Part shown: one piece after another, positions 6,724 through 13,696 of the stretch | Layout: every line of letters begins with the position of its first letter | How positions within the stretch are numbered: position 1 is the stretch's first letter | Assembly (NCBI GenBank): GCA_035309005.1 | Contig: DATGFP010000122.1 | Span: forward strand, 1 to 17,109 | Direction: 5' to 3' | Length of the DNA stretch: 17,109 nucleotides | Origin: DATARH01 sp035309005 | GTDB taxonomy: Bacteria > Pseudomonadota > Alphaproteobacteria > ATCC43930 > CGMCC-115725 | Notes under the pieces: generated by a model | The model's input: only the letters and a program-made list of their open reading frames with translations | Databases searched by the model: none | What the model was told of the DNA's origin: nothing | Translations under genes and position numbers: made by a program

Positions 6724-7167
6724 ATGCACAGTGTTTTGTCTTGGCGGCTTGGCCCAGCCCTGCTTGCGGCGGTCCTGCTTGCCGCCCTGGCGCCGGCGGC
6801 GGCGGCGCTCGATCTCCTGGCGCCGCACCAGGTGACGCTGCAGTTTGCCCGGCCGGACGGGAAGCCGATGGCCGGCGCCGAGGTGCGCGTCTTCGCGCCC
6901 GGCAAGAGCGGCCAGCCGACGCTGACCGGCCATACCGACAGAGCCGGCAAGTTCGAGTTTCCGGCCGACGAGGATGGGTTCTGGAGCGCCGAGGCGCGCT
7001 CCGCCGACGAGATCTCGCGCGTCATGGTGCGGGTCGGCGGCGCCGCAGGCGGCGGGCGGCCGGAGCCGCTGTCGCCCTTTTGGCTGATCGGCGGGCTCTT
7101 GCTCTTGTTGATCCTCGCTTTCGCCTACCGGGTTGCCCGCGTCCGCGCCCGCCGCCCGCGGAGCTGA
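6724..7167 (+). CDS. hypothetical secreted beta-sandwich protein with C-terminal membrane anchor
   Basis: A 147-residue protein. Residues 1-28 form a signal peptide (a basic Arg at 8, a leucine/alanine core, and an Ala-rich end before LDLLA). Residues 35-100 look like a small Ig/transthyretin-like or carboxypeptidase-regulatory-like domain: VTLQFARPDGKPMAGAEVRV, then TDRAGKFEFPADEDGFW, a typical beta-sandwich pattern. A leucine-rich helix (about 115-136) and an Arg-rich tail follow, so the domain would sit in the periplasm anchored to the inner membrane. This architecture is shared by accessory parts of some metal-uptake systems (DUF4198/NikL-like), but no transporter gene is adjacent and I do not assign that role. 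The ATG at 6724 has a GGGGGTG ribosome-site-like stretch just upstream. It converges on the 87-residue gene at 7191-7454. Confidence 0.75.
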   Translation: MHSVLSWRLGPALLAAVLLAALAPAAAALDLLAPHQVTLQFARPDGKPMAGAEVRVFAPGKSGQPTLTGHTDRAGKFEFPADEDGFWSAEARSADEISRVMVRVGGAAGGGRPEPLSPFWLIGGLLLLLILAFAYRVARVRARRPRS

Positions 7168-7197
7168 CCCGCGGCGGGCCGGCGCGGCGCTCAGCTC
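7161..7197. terminator. possible bidirectional terminator: inverted repeat spanning two convergent stop codons
   Basis: GAGCTGA (7161-7167) and TCAGCTC (7191-7197) are perfect 7-bp inverted arms around a 23-nt all-G/C centre. The left arm ends with the TGA of the rightward gene. The right arm begins with the stop of the leftward gene. Placement between convergent genes suits a shared terminator, but there is no T-run on either strand and the loop is long. Confidence 0.35.
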
Positions 7198-7454
7198 AGG
7201 CGGATCAGGGTGTGGATCAGGTCGGCCGGCCAGGCGAGCGCGATCGGCGCGCCGATCAGCGCCTGGTCGAGCGAGGGGTTGGCCCCCCGCGGCAGATCGA
7301 ACGCCATGTGGTGGCTGAAATGCGCCAGCACCCCGGCAAGGTAAAGCCCGGTGGCCCATTTCAACGGGTTGAGGCGAGCGCGGGCGCGGCGCGGCGCCGC
7401 GGTAAACGAAAAGACGCGGCGCCCGATTTTCGGCAATCCCGGCGGACCGATCAT
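7191..7454 (-). CDS. hypothetical small membrane protein
   Basis: An 87-residue protein of unrecognised family. The first 32 residues are basic (RRARAR near 22-27). Residues 33-48 form a hydrophobic stretch ending in a histidine cluster (H45, H48, H49), and residues 64-86 form a second hydrophobic stretch (ALIGAPIALAWPADLIHTLI). This gives two possible membrane helices with a short DLPRG-containing loop. The ATG at 7454 has no clear ribosome site, so the start is uncertain. Coding potential is supported by its exact fit between neighbours and by the absence of a better frame here. It lies downstream of the amidohydrolase on the same strand, 111 bp away. I do not assign a function. Confidence 0.5.
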   Translation of the reverse strand: MIGPPGLPKIGRRVFSFTAAPRRARARLNPLKWATGLYLAGVLAHFSHHMAFDLPRGANPSLDQALIGAPIALAWPADLIHTLIRLS

Positions 7455-7565
7455 GATCGCACCCAGGCGTTAGGTTAGGGACGCACCATCCTAGCCCCTT
7501 GGGGCGACGCCGTCACGGCGCTGCGGCATGATGCCCCGGTCGCGGTCGCGCCGGCCGGCGTTGCC

Positions 7566-8405
7566 TCAGCCGTGCGCCAGCCCGGCGGGCTGCCAGCCGA
7601 GCCACTCGCACACCGCGCGGCCCATCACGAGGTCGCGGTCGCGCCCCTGGAGCCACGGCAATTCCTCGGTGAACATCGTCACGCACTGGCGGTAGCTGCA
7701 CGGCATGCGGGTGATGTCGGTGCCCCAGAACGAGCGCTGCGGGCCGAACGCATCGAAGATCTGCCGCAGGTAGCCGTGGATGTTGCGATAGGGGTAGGGC
7801 TGGCTCGAATAGCTCGGCGCCCCAGACATCTTGACCGCGATATTGGGCAATTTGGCGAGCGCCAGCATCTCTGGCAGATCGGCCCACGCCGCATCGTCGG
7901 TGCCGCCGGCGCCGCCGCCGTGGCGCCCGAGATGGTCGATGTGCAATTTGAGCCCGGGATGGCGCTCGGCAATTGCGCGCAGCGCCGCCATGTGGCCGCC
8001 GGCGAGCAGGCCGACCGGCAGCTTCTCGCGCTCGCAGGCGGCCCAAAACCAGTCGAGCGAGCCGTCAGTCCACCAGGCTTGCTGGTGCGGCTGGTTGAAG
8101 GTGAAGCGGAAGCCGAGCATGCCCGGCCGCTGCCGCCAATTCTTGACGATGTCGAGCCGATTGGGCGCCTGCAGATCGAAATTCCCGAGGATGCAGAACT
8201 TGTCCGGATGATGGCGCACCGCGGTCACCGCGAGTTCGTTCATCGCCTCGCCCAAGGTGCTAGGCGGGTGGATCACCGCGGCGTCGACCCCGGCCTCGGC
8301 CATCTCCTTCAGCGCATCGTCCTCGGAATAGGTCGGGATCTGCCGATGATGCGCCGACATCTTGGAATTTTCCCAGATGTGGATCTGCGAATCGACGATG
8401 AACAT
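7566..8405 (-). CDS. amidohydrolase family 2 (TIM-barrel metal-dependent hydrolase)
   Basis: A 279-residue Amidohydro_2-type protein. It begins MFIVDSQIHIW, where Asp5, Gln7 and His9 sit at the strand-1 metal site; Gln in place of the first His of HxH is a common variant in this branch. Further barrel landmarks are LGFRFTFN near 97-104, LKLHIDHLGR (152-161, with His155 and His158) and the strand-8 aspartate in FWGTDITR (Asp230). Relatives include lactonases and decarboxylases of aromatic or dicarboxylate catabolism. The substrate cannot be deduced. The ATG at 8405 has a GGAGGACC ribosome site about 5 nt upstream. The small gene at 8445-8669 lies 39 bp upstream on the same strand and is probably co-transcribed. 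Confidence 0.9.
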   Translation of the reverse strand: MFIVDSQIHIWENSKMSAHHRQIPTYSEDDALKEMAEAGVDAAVIHPPSTLGEAMNELAVTAVRHHPDKFCILGNFDLQAPNRLDIVKNWRQRPGMLGFRFTFNQPHQQAWWTDGSLDWFWAACEREKLPVGLLAGGHMAALRAIAERHPGLKLHIDHLGRHGGGAGGTDDAAWADLPEMLALAKLPNIAVKMSGAPSYSSQPYPYRNIHGYLRQIFDAFGPQRSFWGTDITRMPCSYRQCVTMFTEELPWLQGRDRDLVMGRAVCEWLGWQPAGLAHG

Positions 8406-8444
8406 GGCGGTCCTCCGGGAGTTTTGGGCGGAGCGCGTGCCGGC

Positions 8445-8669
8445 TTAGTGGCGCGGCCTGCGGGTGAAGATCGTCGGGACCCACGGCGGCGGCGCGCCCT
8501 CGATGCGCGCCCGGCGGCGGCGCTCGACGGCGCTCTCGATGCGGTCGGAGGGCGGCTTCTGGGCGGCGTCGGTCTCGCCCGCCTGCGGGGCGGCGCCACG
8601 CTCGCGGCGCAATTCGTCCATGCGGGCGCGGATCGTCACAAAATCATCGGCGGCTCGCGGATTGCTCAC
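8445..8669 (-). CDS. small hypothetical protein, GTG start
   Basis: A 74-residue charged protein with no signal peptide or membrane helix. It reads SNPRAADDFVTIRARMDELRRERG near the N-terminus, an amphipathic helix rich in Arg and Glu. An acidic/polar linker follows, then a basic helix (RIESAVERRRRARIEG) and a short Pro/Arg tail (PPPWVPTIFTRRPRH). Similar short DDFxxIRxRMxELRRER proteins are common uncharacterised genes in alphaproteobacteria; this is from memory of the family look and not from a search. The frame is open further upstream, but the GTG at 8669 has a strong GAGGGAGGA ribosome site, which fixes this start. It is the first gene of a probable two-gene unit with the amidohydrolase. 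Confidence 0.7.
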   Translation of the reverse strand: MSNPRAADDFVTIRARMDELRRERGAAPQAGETDAAQKPPSDRIESAVERRRRARIEGAPPPWVPTIFTRRPRH

Positions 8670-8711
8670 CGTTCCTCCCTCGATTCGGATTGGCCTTCGG
8701 GGCGTTTCGTC

Positions 8712-8741
8712 ATAGTGGAGCCGAAGCGCCGCGGGCGTCAA
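8712..8741 (-). promoter_or_regulatory. possible promoter for the small protein/amidohydrolase unit
   Basis: Minus-strand TTGACG (8741-8736) and CACTAT (8717-8712) are separated by 18 bp. The -35 matches consensus in five of six positions and the -10 in three. It lies about 43 bp upstream of the GTG at 8669, in the 188-bp divergent gap shared with the ABC operon. I found no comparably good promoter for the rightward operon. Confidence 0.3.
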
Positions 8742-8857
8742 ACCCTTCGGCCGGATTTTTCGCGGCGGCGGACAATCCGCGCTACTCTGCGCGCCACCGG
8801 TTGCGCCGTTCGGTCGCGGTGCCTCTTCCGGCAAAAACCGGCACAAGCCGCGGCGGA

Positions 8858-9832
8858 ATGACCCCGATGCTGGAGATCTCCCACCTCGTCAAGAAATTCG
8901 GGCCGCTGGTCGCGGTCGACGACGTGTCGCTCGCGGTGCCGGCGGGCGAGGTCTTGGGGTTTCTCGGGCCCAATGGCGCCGGCAAGTCGACGACGATGAA
9001 GATGATCGCCGGGTTTCTCGCGCCGAGCAGTGGCACCGCGATCATCTGCGGCTACGACATCCAGGCCCGGCCGCTCGCGGCGAAGCGGCAGATCGGCTAC
9101 CTGCCGGAAGGCGCTCCGGCCTATCCCGACATGAACGCCGCCGAATTTCTCGGCTTCATCGCCCATATCCGCGGCTATCACGGGCGAGCGGCGCGGCGAC
9201 GCGTCGGCGAGATCGCCGAACTGATCCATATCGGCGATGTTTTGCACCAGCCGATCGAGACCCTGTCGAAAGGCTACCGGCGGCGCGTCGGGGTGGCGCA
9301 GGCGCTGCTGCACGACCCGCCGGTGCTGATCCTCGACGAACCGACCGACGGCCTCGACCCCAACCAGAAACACGAGATGCGCGGCATCATCGGCGCGATG
9401 CGCCCGGGCAAGGCGATCATCATCTCGACGCATCTCCTGGAGGAGGTCGAGGCGGTGTGCAGCCGCGCCGTCATCATCGCCCGGGGCCGCATCCTGGCGG
9501 ACGGCACGCCGGCCGAGCTGGCCGCCCGCTCGCGCTATCACAACGCGGTGCGGCTCGACTTGCGTGACGGCCCCGACAGCAGCATCGCCGGCCAGCTCGC
9601 CGGCCTCGCCGGGGTCCGCTCGGTGGAGCCGGCCGATGACGGCGCGGGGGCGGCGCTGTGGGTCTTCCCGCGCGACGGGCAATCGATCGTCGCCGCGGTG
9701 GCGGAGCTGGTGCGGGCCAGCGGCTGGCGGGTGAGCGGCATCAGCGCCGAGCGCGGCCGGCTCGACGATGTCTTTCGCGCGATCACGCTGCCCGGGGCCG
9801 CCGCTCCCCACGCACTGCGCGAGGCGGCCTGA
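8858..9832 (+). CDS. ABC transporter ATP-binding protein (GldA/NatA-like)
   Basis: A 324-residue ABC ATPase, first gene of a six-gene operon. Walker A is GPNGAGKST (37-45), the signature is LSKGYRRRV (136-144), Walker B is VLILDEPTDGLD (156-167) and the H-loop histidine is H192 in IISTHLLEE. The Q-loop position reads GYLPE (80-84) with Glu in place of the usual Gln, as is typical of GldA/CcmA-type ATPases paired with ABC-2 permeases. The C-terminal third (about 225-324) is the regulatory extension of this branch, ending RLDDVFRAIT. The frame is open upstream, but the family N-terminus (MLEISHLVKKFG) fits ATG 8858 or ATG 8867; neither has a strong ribosome site. The stop is 4 bp before the permease ATG. 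The substrate is unknown. Confidence 0.9.
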   Translation: MTPMLEISHLVKKFGPLVAVDDVSLAVPAGEVLGFLGPNGAGKSTTMKMIAGFLAPSSGTAIICGYDIQARPLAAKRQIGYLPEGAPAYPDMNAAEFLGFIAHIRGYHGRAARRRVGEIAELIHIGDVLHQPIETLSKGYRRRVGVAQALLHDPPVLILDEPTDGLDPNQKHEMRGIIGAMRPGKAIIISTHLLEEVEAVCSRAVIIARGRILADGTPAELAARSRYHNAVRLDLRDGPDSSIAGQLAGLAGVRSVEPADDGAGAALWVFPRDGQSIVAAVAELVRASGWRVSGISAERGRLDDVFRAITLPGAAAPHALREAA

Positions 9833-9836
9833 CTCG

Positions 9837-10571
9837 ATGCGCCGCACGCTCACGATCTTCTGCCGCGAACTGGCCGGCTATTTCGCGACACCGCTCGCCT
9901 ACGTCTTCATCATCATCTTTCTCGCGATGGGCGGGATCCTGACGTTCTTTGCCGGCAATTTCTTCGAGCGCGGCCAGGCCGATTTGCAATCCTTCTTCGG
10001 CTTCCACCCGTGGCTTTACCTGGTGCTGATCCCGGCTCTGTCGATGCGGCTGTGGGCCGAGGAGCGCCGCAGCGGCACGATCGAGTTGTTCCTGACGCTG
10101 CCGATCCGGCTCGGCGAAGCGGTCCTCGGCAAGTTCCTCGCGGCCTGGTGCTTGGCCGGCATCGCGCCGGCGCTGACGTTCCCGTTCTGGCTGACCGTCA
10201 ACTTCCTCGGCGAGCCAGACAACGGCGTCATCCTGGCGAGCTACCTCGGCAGCTGGCTGATGGCCGGCGCGATGCTGGCGATCGGCGGCGCGGTCTCGGC
10301 GGCGACGAAAAACCAGGTCATCGCCTTTGTCGTCACCGCCGCGATCGTTTTTCTGCTGACCGCGGCCGGGACCACCAGCGTCATCGGGCTGTTGCGCGGC
10401 TGGGCGCCCCAGGCGGTGATCGACGCCGTCACCGCCGCCAGCCTCTACCGGCATTTCAACGGCATCACCCGCGGCGTCATAGAATTGCGCGACCTCGTCT
10501 ATTTCGCCTCGATGATCGTCGCGTTTCTCGGCGCCAACGCCATTCTCGTCGATCTGAAAAAGGCCGACTGA
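9837..10571 (+). CDS. ABC-2 type permease (GldF-like)
   Basis: A 244-residue integral membrane protein with about six helices. The ABC-2 family pattern is clear: an N-terminal FCRELAGYFATPLAYVFIIIF segment, the conserved cytoplasmic-loop block MRLWAEERRSGTIELFLTLPI (about residues 66-86), then helices around 100-120, 135-160, 160-182 and 215-240. This is the membrane partner of the preceding ATPase and matches GldF-type permeases associated with gliding genes in Bacteroidota and found in many non-gliding proteobacteria. The start ATG 9837 lies 4 bp after the ATPase stop, and the stop is 1 bp before the next gene's GTG, so translational coupling is likely. Confidence 0.9.
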   Translation: MRRTLTIFCRELAGYFATPLAYVFIIIFLAMGGILTFFAGNFFERGQADLQSFFGFHPWLYLVLIPALSMRLWAEERRSGTIELFLTLPIRLGEAVLGKFLAAWCLAGIAPALTFPFWLTVNFLGEPDNGVILASYLGSWLMAGAMLAIGGAVSAATKNQVIAFVVTAAIVFLLTAAGTTSVIGLLRGWAPQAVIDAVTAASLYRHFNGITRGVIELRDLVYFASMIVAFLGANAILVDLKKAD

Positions 10572-10572
10572 G

Positions 10573-12474
10573 GTGGCCCGCCTGTTCTTCTGGCGCCGGC
10601 TGTGGACTTCGCCGCGCGGACGCTCGCTGGCCGCCTTGTGCTGCATCGGGGTGATGCTGATCGCGGTCAACCTGATCGCGGCGCGGCTGTTGCCGCAGCG
10701 GCTCGATCTGACGGCGGAGCGGCTCTACACGCTCTCGCCCGGCACCCGCCAGACGCTCGCCCAAATCGACGAGCCGATCACCCTGCGCTTCTACTATTCG
10801 CGCCTCCTCGGCGACACGCTGCCGGCCTACGGCGTCTACGCCCAGCGGGTGCGGGCGCTGCTCGACCAGTATGTCGCGGCGGCGCACGGCAAGCTGCGGC
10901 TCGAAGTCTACGACCCGCAGCCGTTCTCCTCGGTCGAGGACCGCGCGCTTGCCTTCGGCCTGCAGGGCGTGCCGCTCAACAGCGAGGGCGAAAAGGTCTA
11001 TTTCGGCCTGGCCGGCAGCAACTCGACCGACGACCAGCAGACGATCCGCTTTTTCGTCCCCAACCGCGAACGCCTGCTCGAATACGATCTGACCCGGCTG
11101 GTTCACACTCTCGCGGTGCCCAAGCGCACCGTGGTCGGGCTGCTCACCACCCTGCCGCTCGAGGGGGCGAACGGGCCGCTGCCGCTGCTGGCGCAGCTGC
11201 GCCAGCTCGACGAGGTCAAGGAACTGCCGCTCACGCTCGCCGCGATCCCCGAGGGCATCGATGTCTTGATGCTGGTGCAGCCGCACAAGCTGCCGGATCA
11301 GACGCTCTTTGCGATCGACCAGTTCGTGCTGCGCGGCGGCGCGGCGCTGGTTTTTGTCGATCCCTATTCCGAGGCGGCGGCGCGCGGCGGCGCGGCCGGC
11401 GACGCGATCGCCGGCGATCTCGAACCCTTGTTCAAGGCCTGGGGCGTGCGGCTGGTGCCCAATGCGGTCGCCGCCGACCGGCGGGATGCGCGCCGCGTCG
11501 TCGTGCCGGCCGGACAAGGCGGCGGCAGCATGCATTACGTCGCTTGGCTCGATCTCAAGGGAGCCGAACTCAACCCCGACGACCCGGTCACCGCCAATCT
11601 GCGCGAAGTGACGCTGGCCTCGGCCGGGATCATCGAGCGGCTGCCGGGCGCGACGACGAAATTCGAGCCCTTGATCACGACCTCGACCGATGCGATGCAG
11701 CTGCCGACGGACAAGATCGCCGGGTTGCCCGACGTCATGGGGCTGCTCCTTAATTTCAAGCCGAGCAACACCCGCTACGTCCTTGCCGGGCGCGTCACCG
11801 GCGCGAGCGCGACCGCCTTCCCCGGCGGCCCGCCGAAGGCCGCGGACCAGCCGGGCAAGCCCGCGAAGCCCGCCGCCTCCGGCGCCGTCCTGCGGCGGTC
11901 GCTCAAGCCGGTCAACGTCATCCTGGTCGCCGACACCGACCTGCTGGACGAGCGGTTCTGGGCGCAGTCGGAGAATTTCTTCGGCCGTCAGGTCGTCGTG
12001 CCGCTCGCCAACAACGGCGATTTCGTCGCCAACGCGGTCGACGTCCTGGCCGGCGGCGACGATTTGATCAGGCTGCGCAGCCGTGGCACCTCGGCGCGGC
12101 CGTTCGAGGTCGTCGAGCGCATCCAACAGGCGGCCGACGAACGCTACGCCGCCGAGCAGCAAACCCTCGAAAAGAAGCTCAAGGCGACCGAGACCAAGCT
12201 GCGCGAGCTGACGCACGGCGAGCCGAGCGCGAGCGCCGCCGAACTGTCGCCCGAGCAGGCGACAGCGGTCGAGCAGTTCCGCGGCGACCTGCTGGAGACG
12301 CGCCGGGCGCTACGCGCCGTGCGGGCGGCGCAGCGCCACGACATCGAACGGCTGAAGGCGATCCTTGAATTCTGCGATATTGCGCTGGTCCCGAGCATCG
12401 TCGCGGTCGCGGCGATCGCATTGGGCGCGCTGCGCCGGCGCCGCTGGCGGCGCCTACGCCCGGCCCCGGCGTGA
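10573..12474 (+). CDS. GldG-like membrane-anchored ABC auxiliary protein
   Basis: A 633-residue protein with an N-terminal membrane helix (about residues 16-36) followed by the diagnostic LDLTAERLYTLSPGTRQTL block. A large extracytoplasmic region follows, containing RFYYSRLLGDTLP, LRLEVYDPQPFS, VVGLLTTLPLEG and FVLRGGAALVFVDPY. This is the ABC_transp_aux/GldG architecture. Residues about 416-438 form a Pro/Ala/Lys-rich linker. Residues about 513-600 form a charged coiled-coil. A second membrane helix (about 603-620) and a basic tail end the protein. Both ends are thus in the membrane with the bulk in the periplasm. It probably couples the ATPase/permease pair to an envelope substrate, which is inferred from gene order. 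The start is GTG 10573, one base after the permease stop. Confidence 0.88.
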   Translation: MARLFFWRRLWTSPRGRSLAALCCIGVMLIAVNLIAARLLPQRLDLTAERLYTLSPGTRQTLAQIDEPITLRFYYSRLLGDTLPAYGVYAQRVRALLDQYVAAAHGKLRLEVYDPQPFSSVEDRALAFGLQGVPLNSEGEKVYFGLAGSNSTDDQQTIRFFVPNRERLLEYDLTRLVHTLAVPKRTVVGLLTTLPLEGANGPLPLLAQLRQLDEVKELPLTLAAIPEGIDVLMLVQPHKLPDQTLFAIDQFVLRGGAALVFVDPYSEAAARGGAAGDAIAGDLEPLFKAWGVRLVPNAVAADRRDARRVVVPAGQGGGSMHYVAWLDLKGAELNPDDPVTANLREVTLASAGIIERLPGATTKFEPLITTSTDAMQLPTDKIAGLPDVMGLLLNFKPSNTRYVLAGRVTGASATAFPGGPPKAADQPGKPAKPAASGAVLRRSLKPVNVILVADTDLLDERFWAQSENFFGRQVVVPLANNGDFVANAVDVLAGGDDLIRLRSRGTSARPFEVVERIQQAADERYAAEQQTLEKKLKATETKLRELTHGEPSASAAELSPEQATAVEQFRGDLLETRRALRAVRAAQRHDIERLKAILEFCDIALVPSIVAVAAIALGALRRRRWRRLRPAPA

Positions 12475-12485
12475 GATAACCAGCG

Positions 12486-13508
12486 ATGCAAAAGCGCAGC
12501 TTCTCGTTCCTCCTCGTCGCAACGCTCGCCCTCCTGGCCGGGGCCGGCGCCGCGTTCTGGGCCGGCGACCGCGCTGCGACCCCGCCGCGGCAAGGAACCC
12601 CCGCCCTGCCGCTGCTCGCGGAGAAGCTCGGCGATCTCGCCTGGATGCGCCTGACGCGCGGCGCCATGGTCGCCGATTTCACCGCGATCGGCGGCCGCTG
12701 GGTGGTCGTCGAAAAGGGCAACTACCCGGCGTCGCCGCAGCGGATGCGCCGGCTGCTGCACGGGCTCGCCGACCTCAAGCTCCTGGAAGCGAAGACCAAG
12801 CGCCCCGAGCTGCTGCCGCGGCTCGACCTCGACGACCCAAAAAACGGCCGATCGACGCTGGTCGCGCTGCAGGACCGCGCCGGCAGGACGGTGGCCGAGC
12901 TGATCGTCGGCAAGTCGCGCCCCGATATCCTCGGCGGCGGCAATGACGGCGTCTACGTTCGCAAGCCCGGCGACAACCAGGCGTGGCTGGCGCCCGGCTC
13001 GCTCGATCTGTCGGGCGACATCGCCCAATGGCTCGACCGCCCGATCCTCGGCATCGCGGCCTCGCGCATCGTTGCGGTGCGGCTGACCGGCGCCGACGGC
13101 AAGGTTCTGGCGCTGCGGCGCGGTGCGGCGGGCGGCAATTTCGCGGTCGCGGACGCGCCGGCCGACGCCAAATTCAAGGACGCTACGGCGCTTGACGCGC
13201 CGGCGGCGGCGCTCGCCGACCTCGAACTCGACGACGTCAAGCCCGCCGCCCTGCTGCCACTGCCCGCGAACGGCGTGGCGCAGGCGGTGTTTACCACCGA
13301 CGACGCGCTGACGGTGACGCTGCGCCTCTTTGCCCGCGACAAGACCGACTGGGTCGCGGTGGCGGCGGCGGGCAGCGGCGCCGCCGCAGCGGAGGCCAAA
13401 AAAATCAACGCCAGGGTCGCCGGCTGGAGCTATGCGATCCCGGCCGACCGGGTGGCGCTGCTGCGCACCGGGCTCGCCGCTCTCCTCGCGCCGGCGAAAG
13501 GCTCGTGA
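12486..13508 (+). CDS. DUF4340 domain-containing membrane-anchored protein
   Basis: A 340-residue protein with one N-terminal helix (about residues 6-26), which is either a signal anchor or a signal peptide. The rest is an extracytoplasmic repeat-type domain. DUF4340 landmarks are visible: RWVVVEKGNYPASPQRMRRLL (about 70-90), LLHGLADLKLLEAKTKRPELL, then RTVAELIVGKSRPDI, GGNDGVYVRKPGDNQAWLAPG and LDLSGDIAQWLDRPIL (about 172-187). The DUF4340 gene is a regular companion of GldG-like genes. The order ATPase, permease, GldG-like, DUF4340 here matches that known module of unknown substrate. The gene starts 11 bp after the GldG-like stop and its own TGA shares one base with the ATG of the next gene. 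Confidence 0.88.
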   Translation: MQKRSFSFLLVATLALLAGAGAAFWAGDRAATPPRQGTPALPLLAEKLGDLAWMRLTRGAMVADFTAIGGRWVVVEKGNYPASPQRMRRLLHGLADLKLLEAKTKRPELLPRLDLDDPKNGRSTLVALQDRAGRTVAELIVGKSRPDILGGGNDGVYVRKPGDNQAWLAPGSLDLSGDIAQWLDRPILGIAASRIVAVRLTGADGKVLALRRGAAGGNFAVADAPADAKFKDATALDAPAAALADLELDDVKPAALLPLPANGVAQAVFTTDDALTVTLRLFARDKTDWVAVAAAGSGAAAAEAKKINARVAGWSYAIPADRVALLRTGLAALLAPAKGS

Positions 13509-13696
13509 TGCCGGACGACGCGCACCCGCTCTCGCCCTGCCTCGGCATCTGCCTGATGGACCCGGCGACGCGCACCTGTCGCGGCTGCCTGCGCACGATC
13601 GAGGAGATCAGAGGGTGGTACGAGGCGGGCGCCGCCGAGAAGCGCGCGATCCTGGCGCGGCTGGTGGCGCGCCGCGACGCCACGGGCGCGCGATGA
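13508..13696 (+). CDS. DUF1289 family Cys-rich small protein
   Basis: A 62-residue protein with four cysteines in the family pattern C11-x3-C15-x8-C24-x2-C27 (SPCLGICLMDPATRTCRGC). The conserved RTIEEIRGWYEAGAAEKRAI helix follows. The cysteine spacing suggests a Zn or Fe-S site; the family's function is unknown. The ATG at 13508 overlaps the DUF4340 stop (TGATG), and the gene's own stop overlaps the lipoprotein ATG (ATGA). It is therefore translationally embedded in the ABC operon. DUF1289 genes occur in many contexts in proteobacteria, so this linkage alone does not prove a shared role. Confidence 0.9.
   Translation: MPDDAHPLSPCLGICLMDPATRTCRGCLRTIEEIRGWYEAGAAEKRAILARLVARRDATGAR

Noticed and set aside
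7496..7520. CCCCTTGGGG palindrome and CGCCGTCACGGCG hairpin between the 87-residue gene and the amidohydrolase
   Set aside because: Stems are only 5 bp with tiny loops, no T-run on either strand, and such palindromes are frequent by chance in GC-rich DNA.
8066..8405. Loss of the HxH metal motif in the amidohydrolase as a sign of inactivity
   Set aside because: DxQxH in place of DxHxH is common in active-looking members of this branch, and the other barrel residues are present.
8819..8844. CCGGCAAAAACCGG-centred inverted repeat just before the ABC operon
   Set aside because: The stem is four self-complementary bases; alternative pairings are equally weak, so an operator or attenuator is not supported.
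10477..12216. 579-codon minus-strand open frame opposite the GldG-like gene
   Set aside because: Long antisense frames are expected at this GC content; its composition is low-complexity Arg/Gly/Gln and the plus-strand gene is clearly real.
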